A DNA stretch of 56,306 bases from Bacillus coahuilensis m4-4 (GTDB lineage: Bacteria > Bacillota > Bacilli > Bacillales > Bacillaceae_K): NCBI RefSeq assembly GCF_000171615.1, contig NZ_ABFU01000046.1, positions 1-56,306 on the forward strand, read 5' to 3'. Position 1 is the first letter of the stretch. Each line of letters starts with the position of its first letter. The translations under genes and the position numbers were made by a program. Shown here one piece after another: positions 51,550 through 56,306 of the stretch. Under the pieces are notes generated by a model that saw only the letters and a list, made by a program, of their open reading frames with translations, was not told the origin of the DNA and did not search any database.

Positions 51550-51844
51550 AAGTACCCCTCCTATATCATCTTTTAGTATAGAACATAAACGACAAAAAAT
51601 CTATACTCCTCTACACTTTTTCCACTCTTAGAAACACTTGTCAACTATACGTAAAAGAATTTTGGCCATACTAATCTTCACAAGAGATACCGTTAAAGCA
51701 ATAGGAGTTCTAGACCCTATGTTTTGACGTTCACATAAATTTAGCTGGGAAAGCCTCTAAATGGGGTTTTCTCTTCTTTTTCTTGCTATTTTCTCCCCTG
51801 TTCTTTACCATTAATATGACGATTTTTTAAAGGGAGAGATAGCT
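51550..51844. other. Intergenic gap without a recognised gene
   Basis: These 295 bases between yqzM (-) and holA (+) must hold divergent promoters. A TATACT hexamer on the minus strand near the yqzM start is the only clear box; I see no RNA gene or repeat. Confidence 0.5.
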
Positions 51845-52859
51845 GTGATTAATAAAATTTGGAACGATATTGAGCGTGGTCGCTTTTCTCCTGTTTATTT
51901 ACTTTATGGAACAGAGCAATACCTGTTAAATGAAACAAAACAAAAAATGATTGCAGGTGCTTTGCAAGAAGAGGAATTGGATTTCAATTTATCCGTTTTT
52001 GATTTAGAAGAAACTCCTATTGAAGTAGCGCTTGAAGATGCTGAAACATTCCCATTCCTTGGGGAAAGACGGCTTGTTTTTTTACATAATCCGACGTTTT
52101 TAACAAGACGAAAAAACGAAAAGTAAAGTAGAACATAACACAGATAGACTTCAAGAATACTTAGCGTCACCTGTTGATTATACAATATTAGTCATAGTGG
52201 CTCCTTATCCAAAATTAGATGAACGAAAAAAGCTTACGAAAACCTTAAAAAAAGAGAGTGTTGTTGTAGAAGCTAAACCACTAACAGAGCAAGAACTCAA
52301 AAAATGGGTTGCATATGAAGTGAAAATTCTTGGAGTATCAATTGAAGAGGCAGCTCTAGACTTATTGCTAACTTTAACAGGAACTAATCTTCAAGTTGTG
52401 GCAAATGAAGTAAATAAATTAGCCTTGTACGGGGGGCATCAAGTATCAATAACGACAGAAATGGTAGACAAACTGGTAGCGCGATCAATAGAGCAAAATA
52501 TATTCATATTAGTTGATAAAGTAATTTCTAGAGATATCGGCGGGGCTGTACAAATTTATTATGATTTATTAAAACAAAATGAAGAACCCATCAAAATTCT
52601 TGCAATCTTAGCTGGACAATTCAGGTTAATCTATCAGGTAAAGCAATTGACAAGTAAAGGATACGGACAGCAGTCAATTGGAAGCACGTTGAAAGTACAT
52701 TCATATAGAGTAAAACTAGCAGCCGGACAAGCTAGAGCATTTACATTCGAGCAATTGCAAAAAATAATGCTTCTTTTAGCTGAAGGGGATTACGAAATGA
52801 AGACGGGAAAGCGTGATAAGAAGTTGATAGTAGAGATGTTTATACTAAAATTAGCCTAA
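51845..52859 (+). CDS. holA: DNA polymerase III subunit delta HolA (YqeN; one frameshift)
   Basis: The clamp-loader delta subunit, which opens the beta clamp; essential. Corrected length is about 337 residues (B. subtilis 347). The N-terminal NIWNDIERGRFSPVYLLYGTE-type start (residues 3-20) and ALEDAETFPFLGERRLVFL near 70 are typical. The collar domain follows (GGAVQIYYDLLKQNEEPIKI, ILAGQFRLIYQVKQL). The A run at 52111-52116 has one A too many; with five A the frame reads RRKTKSKVEHNTDRLQEYL. The start is GTG at 51845 behind GGGAGAG. It converges on rpsT through a perfect palindromic terminator. Confidence 0.92.
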
Positions 52860-52861
52860 CA

Positions 52862-52891
52862 AAAAAACGATCTGAATTCAGATCGTTTTTT
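52862..52891. terminator. Perfectly palindromic bidirectional terminator (holA/rpsT)
   Basis: A 30-base perfect palindrome centred on GAATTC: six A, CGATCT, GAATTC, AGATCG, six T. It ends both the holA and rpsT transcripts. Confidence 0.9.
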
Positions 52892-52899
52892 TATTTGTA

Positions 52900-53148
52900 T
52901 TAAGCTTTTTTCATTAAGCGAGACTTTGTGCGATTAGCAGCATTTTTGTGAATAAGCCCTTTTTGAGCAGCTTTATCAACGTGCTTAATAGCTTCTGTTA
53001 GGTATTCAGCTTTGTTGCTGTCGTCATTTTCAACTGCAGCTTCAAATTTCTTAACAGCTGTACGCATAGCAGATTTAACTGCTGTGTTTTGAGCATTACG
53101 AGCTTCGCTTGTTTTAACGCGCTTGATGGCAGATTTAATATTTGGCAT
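52900..53148 (-). CDS. rpsT: 30S ribosomal protein S20
   Basis: A basic 82-residue protein binding 16S r[23 protein letters not shown] is the S20 signature, and [18 protein letters not shown] closes it. The ATG at 53148 follows GGAGGTGAC. It stands alone on the minus strand between holA and gpr, as in most Bacillaceae, with its own promoter. Confidence 0.97.
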   Translation of the reverse strand: MPNIKSAIKRVKTSEARNAQNTAVKSAMRTAVKKFEAAVENDDSNKAEYLTEAIKHVDKAAQKGLIHKNAANRTKSRLMKKA

Positions 53149-53229
53149 TCCTGTCACCTCCTAAAATGCAAATCGAGATTCTATTTAAGACTCGATAACA
53201 ATTCCAATAACATATTGAGAACAAGAGAT

Positions 53230-53258
53230 ATTTTATCAAACAGAGAGGCATATTGCAA
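53230..53258 (-). promoter_or_regulatory. Sigma-A promoter of rpsT
   Basis: On the minus strand TTGCAA (53258-53253) and TAAAAT (53235-53230) are 17 bases apart, about 80 bases before the rpsT start, leaving a short leader. Confidence 0.65.
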
Positions 53259-53276
53259 TACTCTTTCATTGGAAAA

Positions 53277-53306
53277 GCTAATTAATACATGTTTCAGCCC
53301 ATACGA
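53277..53306 (+). promoter_or_regulatory. Possible SigF/SigG-type promoter of gpr
   Basis: CATACGA at 53300-53306 resembles the forespore -10 consensus (CATAnTA), with GCTAAT 17 bases upstream as a weak -35. gpr is transcribed by sigma-F and sigma-G in B. subtilis. Confidence 0.4.
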
Positions 53307-53347
53307 GGTAAAACTAGGGGCACAAAGAAACGAGGAGGAGTTTCCCC

Positions 53348-54459
53348 ATGTCAGGAGAACCATTAGATTTATCATGCTACAGCGTTAGAACGGATTTAGC
53401 CGTTGAAGCGAGACAACAAGTATTAGACCAGAACGAGGTGGAAAATCAATCCCACCTTGAGGGTGTTATTATTCACGAACGTGAAGAAAATGGTATTACT
53501 ATTACAAATATAGAAATCACTGAAAAAGGAACGGAAGTCGTTGGAAAAAAACCTGGAAACTATTTAACAATTGAAGCTTTAGGTATTCGTAATCAAAATA
53601 CAGATCTGCAACATGATGTCGAAAAGTATTTGCAAAAGAATTTAGCGCATTTCTTGATAAGAGAGGGATTGCTAAAAACGCAAGCTGCTTGTTGGTAGGA
53701 CTTGGAAACTGGAATGTTACACCCGATTCTTTAGGTCCACTAGTTTGTGAAAATGCGGTTATCACGAACCACTTGTTTGAGCTTCAACCAGAAAGTGTTG
53801 AAGACGGCTATAGACGTGTCAGTGCTCTCTCTCCGGGAGTAATGGGGATGACTGGAATTGAAACAAGTGAAATTATTGCAGGTGTAGTGGAGAAATCTAA
53901 ACCAGATTTTATCATTGCGATTGATGCGTTAGCGGCAAGGTCTGTTGAACGAGTGAATTCAACCATTCAGATTTCTGATACCGGCATTCATCCGGGTTCC
54001 GGTGTTGGCAATAAACGAAAAGAATTAAGCGAAGAAACATTTGGAATACCAGTCATTGCCATAGGTGTTCCAACAGTTGTAGATGCTGTATCCATTGTGA
54101 GTGATACGGTTGATTTTCTATTAAAGCATTTTGGACGCGAGTTAAAAGAAGGAGACAAACCTTCTAGAGCTTTAGCACCAGCCGGAATGACGTTTGGTGA
54201 AAAGAAAAAATTCACCGATGATGACCTACCTTCAAATGAACATCGTCAAACATTTCTAGGAATCATCGGAACACTTGAAGATCAAGAAAAGCGCAAGCTT
54301 ATACATGAAGTGTTAGCCCCTATTGGCCACAATTTAATGGTCACTCCTAAAGAGGTAGATATATTTATCGAAGATATGGCCAACGTCATTGCAAATGGAT
54401 TAAATGCAGCTCTTCATGATGCCATCAACCAAGATAATGTTGGAATGTATACAAGGTAA
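53348..54459 (+). CDS. gpr: Germination protease Gpr (one frameshift)
   Basis: Gpr degrades small acid-soluble spore proteins at germination; it is made as a zymogen in the forespore. Corrected length is 370 residues (B. subtilis 368). The pro-segment before [12 protein letters not shown] is removed on activation. [40 protein letters not shown] and [20 protein letters not shown] are family blocks. One A is missing from the run at 53622-53625; restored, the protein reads [28 protein letters not shown] precedes the ATG. Confidence 0.94.
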
Positions 54460-54481
54460 CATTTTCCCTCTATCAAATTTG

Positions 54482-54515
54482 AGAGCTTTCAGCCTGTCTG
54501 AGAGCTCTTTTTTTA
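54482..54515 (+). terminator. Terminator of gpr
   Basis: AGAGCTTTCAG (54482-54492) pairs with CTGAGAGCTCT (54498-54508) with one wobble, loop CCTGT, followed by seven T. Confidence 0.85.
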
Positions 54516-54611
54516 GTCTCATACATATTCTAGTAAAATCATTCTCTTCTAGTTCTACTAATTCTAGTAAAAACATAGAGTGAAGTAGAGTACAAAAAAG
54601 AGGGTGGATAT

Positions 54612-55760
54612 ATGAAAACGCACAAATCAAATCGATATATGGTGACTGTTAGTTTAGCAAATATAATAAAAGGAATTGTCCTATTCATAGCGTCCCTTTT
54701 CACCATGTTTGTCCTTTCGGGGGTTCTGACTTCTTTGCAGCCAGAGTACAGAATTTCATCTCAATCCGTCAACCGAGCAACGGAGCAGTTAACTGGAGAA
54801 ATGTTATTTACTCTATACACTCTAGAGAATCACTCTTTTCAACATGATGGGAGTACTATCCCTTCGATATCAAAAGTGTTATTTGATGTAGCTGCTAATC
54901 TACGATTTAAAGACCCAAGAAGCTTCTTAGGAAGAGAGTTGCCTGGATTTTCTATTTTTGATAATTCAATCGTTGTTGCGGGAGCAGGAACTAATTACAC
55001 CAACATGCCCATTGAATCCGTTCCGTCAATGGATGTGTTTGATAAAGTACCAAATTTAAAAAACACGGAGGACATCAAAGAAGTGGAGGTCTCTCCTTAT
55101 ACAGGTAATGGAGATGAAAAGGTATTGGTTTACTTTACCCACACCAGAGAATCTTTTCTTCCATATCTAGATGTGACTGACCCCGATCTTGCTCAGCATC
55201 CAGAAATAAATGTAACAAAAATAGGAGATACTTTAGAGAAAGAACTGGAAACCCTCGGGATTGGAACCGTTGTTGAAAAAACGGATATCGTAAGCCTGCT
55301 GTCTAAGAAAGGGTTAGGATATAACGACTCCTACAGTGTTTCCAAAGAAGTTGTACAAGCTAGTGCATTAGAAGACAAGGAATCCTTATATTTAATCGAT
55401 ATTCATAGAGACTCTAGAAGAAAAGATGTGACAACCGTAACAATCGACGGTAAAGACTATGCAAAACTTGCGTTCGTAGTAGGAGCAGAGCACGAAAACC
55501 ATGAACAAAATAATAAATTAGCTGCTGAACTTCACAAATTGTTACAAGAGCATTATCCGGGTCTTTCTCGTGGGATTTTCGTGAAGCAGGGGTCAGGGGT
55601 GAATGGTGTTTACAACCAAGACTTATCCAAAAATGCCATGCTTATTGAATTTGGGGGAGTAGATAATACATTTGAAGAACTCAACCGATCAGCCGAAGCC
55701 TTTGCGGATATCTTTGCGCAATTTTACTGGAAGGCTGACCGAGTAAATGCCACTCAGTAA
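54612..55760 (+). CDS. spoIIP: Stage II sporulation protein P, peptidoglycan amidase/endopeptidase
   Basis: SpoIIP cuts peptide stems during engulfment as part of the SpoIID-SpoIIM-SpoIIP complex. It has 382 residues (B. subtilis about 401). One N-terminal membrane anchor lies at about residues 18-40. The catalytic domain (about 165-370) holds VYFTHTRESFLPYL, LIDIHRDS, VVGAEHENHEQNN and the glutamate of MLIEFGG, consistent with the zinc site. AGAGGGTGG precedes the ATG. It follows gpr with its own upstream region. Confidence 0.95.
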   Translation: MKTHKSNRYMVTVSLANIIKGIVLFIASLFTMFVLSGVLTSLQPEYRISSQSVNRATEQLTGEMLFTLYTLENHSFQHDGSTIPSISKVLFDVAANLRFKDPRSFLGRELPGFSIFDNSIVVAGAGTNYTNMPIESVPSMDVFDKVPNLKNTEDIKEVEVSPYTGNGDEKVLVYFTHTRESFLPYLDVTDPDLAQHPEINVTKIGDTLEKELETLGIGTVVEKTDIVSLLSKKGLGYNDSYSVSKEVVQASALEDKESLYLIDIHRDSRRKDVTTVTIDGKDYAKLAFVVGAEHENHEQNNKLAAELHKLLQEHYPGLSRGIFVKQGSGVNGVYNQDLSKNAMLIEFGGVDNTFEELNRSAEAFADIFAQFYWKADRVNATQ

Positions 55761-55780
55761 ACGAACTTGGAGGTGCTAAT

Positions 55781-56086
55781 GTGTTTAAATTTATGACAAA
55801 AACCATCCTATTAGTTTGCCTGCTATTTATTGGTGTATTAATTGGGTTAGAGCAAGCCAAAGAAGGAATTAAAAACGTTCGAGGAGAAGGACTTGAGCTG
55901 GTTTCCATTGAAGGTGAAGCCTCGCTAAGTGAATTACCTTCTGAGTTGACAATAGAAGAGAAGGATCAGATGCTTAAGGAAATGGGTTCCTATAATCTTT
56001 TTTCTGATTTAGGTAAAAAATTTGCTTCTACTGTTACCTCTGCAACTGAGCTAGGAATAGATTTGGTCGGTGGAATGCTAGAGTAA
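55781..56086 (+). CDS. yqxA: DUF3679 protein YqxA
   Basis: A 101-residue protein with an N-terminal membrane helix (residues 5-23, MTKTILLVCLLFIGVLIGLE) and an amphipathic rest. It is equivalent in size and place to YqxA of B. subtilis (about 112 residues), behind spoIIP. The start is GTG at 55781 after TTGGAGGTG; ATG at 55793 lacks a site. It probably forms an operon with spoIIP (20-base gap). Function unknown. Confidence 0.85.
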   Translation: MFKFMTKTILLVCLLFIGVLIGLEQAKEGIKNVRGEGLELVSIEGEASLSELPSELTIEEKDQMLKEMGSYNLFSDLGKKFASTVTSATELGIDLVGGMLE

Positions 56087-56111
56087 AAGTCCTTTTAAAG
56101 GGCCTTTTTCT
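56086..56111 (+). terminator. Terminator of spoIIP-yqxA
   Basis: AAAAGTCC and GGGCCTTTTT form an imperfect stem with a TTTTAAA loop, followed by CTTTT. Confidence 0.6.
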
Positions 56112-56190
56112 TTTGGGAACTGAGTTCTTCATACTAGAGTAGTTGATTCTGTGGCGGAAGGGGCGTGGGAAACGTTGGCTGAGAGTTAAA

Positions 56191-56295
56191 CGCTCGAATT
56201 GGATAACGAATTGATCGAATTAAGTAGGAATACGCTCGAAATAGTAATAATTCTATTCGAAAAAAGAGATTGAATGCTCGATTAGTTGAATTCTT
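56191..56295. repeat. Exact 21-bp-phased CTCGAAT repeat array
   Basis: TCGA occurs at 56194, 56215, 56236, 56257 and 56278, exactly 21 bases apart each time. The five units read cgcTCGAATT, tgaTCGAATT, cgcTCGAAAT, tatTCGAAAA and tgcTCGATTA, with unrelated AT-rich bases between. It lies behind the yqxA terminator, holds no credible gene and may continue beyond the window edge. Confidence 0.75.
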
Positions 56296-56306
56296 ATTAT
56301 ATCTTT

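Noticed and set aside
52105..52120. Programmed frameshifting in holA at a run of six A
   Set aside because: The break needs a base removed, the site lacks a typical slippery heptamer with a downstream structure, and many other genes in the window carry the same kind of break.

Overview
The window is a low-GC chromosomal segment from an endospore-forming member of the Bacillaceae. This is read from content and gene order. It carries sporulation genes (sigK, sda, gpr, spoIIP), late competence genes (comER, comEA-EB-EC), two T-box leaders and a 6S RNA. The gene order follows Bacillus subtilis almost gene for gene in two blocks. Block 1 (about 0.1-39.2 kb) matches the recJ to yrhC segment. Block 2 (about 40.0-56.1 kb) matches sigK and the sda/yqeG to yqxA segment, which lies elsewhere in B. 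subtilis.

Layout. 0-5.9 kb: recJ, apt, relA, dtd (repair, purine salvage, stringent response, D-Tyr-tRNA deacylation), then a reverse-strand cell-wall amidase with SH3 repeats. 7.7-12.5 kb: a small protein gene, the T-box-controlled hisS-aspS operon, 6S RNA and tcdA. 12.6-13.9 kb: an accessory island with a 21-bp-phased repeat array and a NERD/zinc-ribbon protein. 14.0-21.8 kb: rarA (reverse), the cysteine regulator cymR with the tRNA thiolation pair yrvO-mnmA, a TPR protein, recD2 and two tiny proteins. 21.8-34.3 kb: an AI-2E-family permease, T-box-controlled alaS, ireB-ruvX-yrzB, mltG, the tRNA wobble-uridine hydroxylation/methylation set trmR-trhP1-trhP2, udk, greA and the class B PBP pbpI. 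34.3-39.2 kb: yrrS, yrzA and the methionine-to-cysteine operon yrrT-mtnN-mccA-mccB-yrhC, the expected target of CymR. 39.3-41.8 kb: a junction region with a 25-residue peptide gene, dps, sigK without a skin insertion, a very small zinc-finger gene, and sda with a cluster of DnaA boxes. 41.9-46.9 kb: a tightly packed run yqeG-yqeH-aroE-yhbY-nadD-yqeK-rsfS-yqeM (ribosome assembly, shikimate, NAD). 46.9-51.5 kb: comER, comEA-EB-EC, yqzM. 51.8-56.1 kb: holA, rpsT, gpr, spoIIP, yqxA. The window ends inside a second 21-bp-phased repeat array.

The most important caveat is that at least 18 single-base indels interrupt 13 conserved genes: recJ, relA, rarA, the AI-2E permease, alaS, mltG, trhP2, pbpI, sigK, yqeH, aroE, comER, holA and gpr are affected (14 genes if trhP2 and pbpI are counted separately from their neighbours). 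Most lie in A/T homopolymers and several hit genes a cell cannot live without. I read them as sequencing or assembly errors and annotate each gene over its full extent. No insertion sequence, prophage, CRISPR array, tRNA or rRNA gene was seen. The strongest unexplained signals are the two intergenic arrays that share a 21-bp period but have different core words (GCACGCAA and CTCGAAT).
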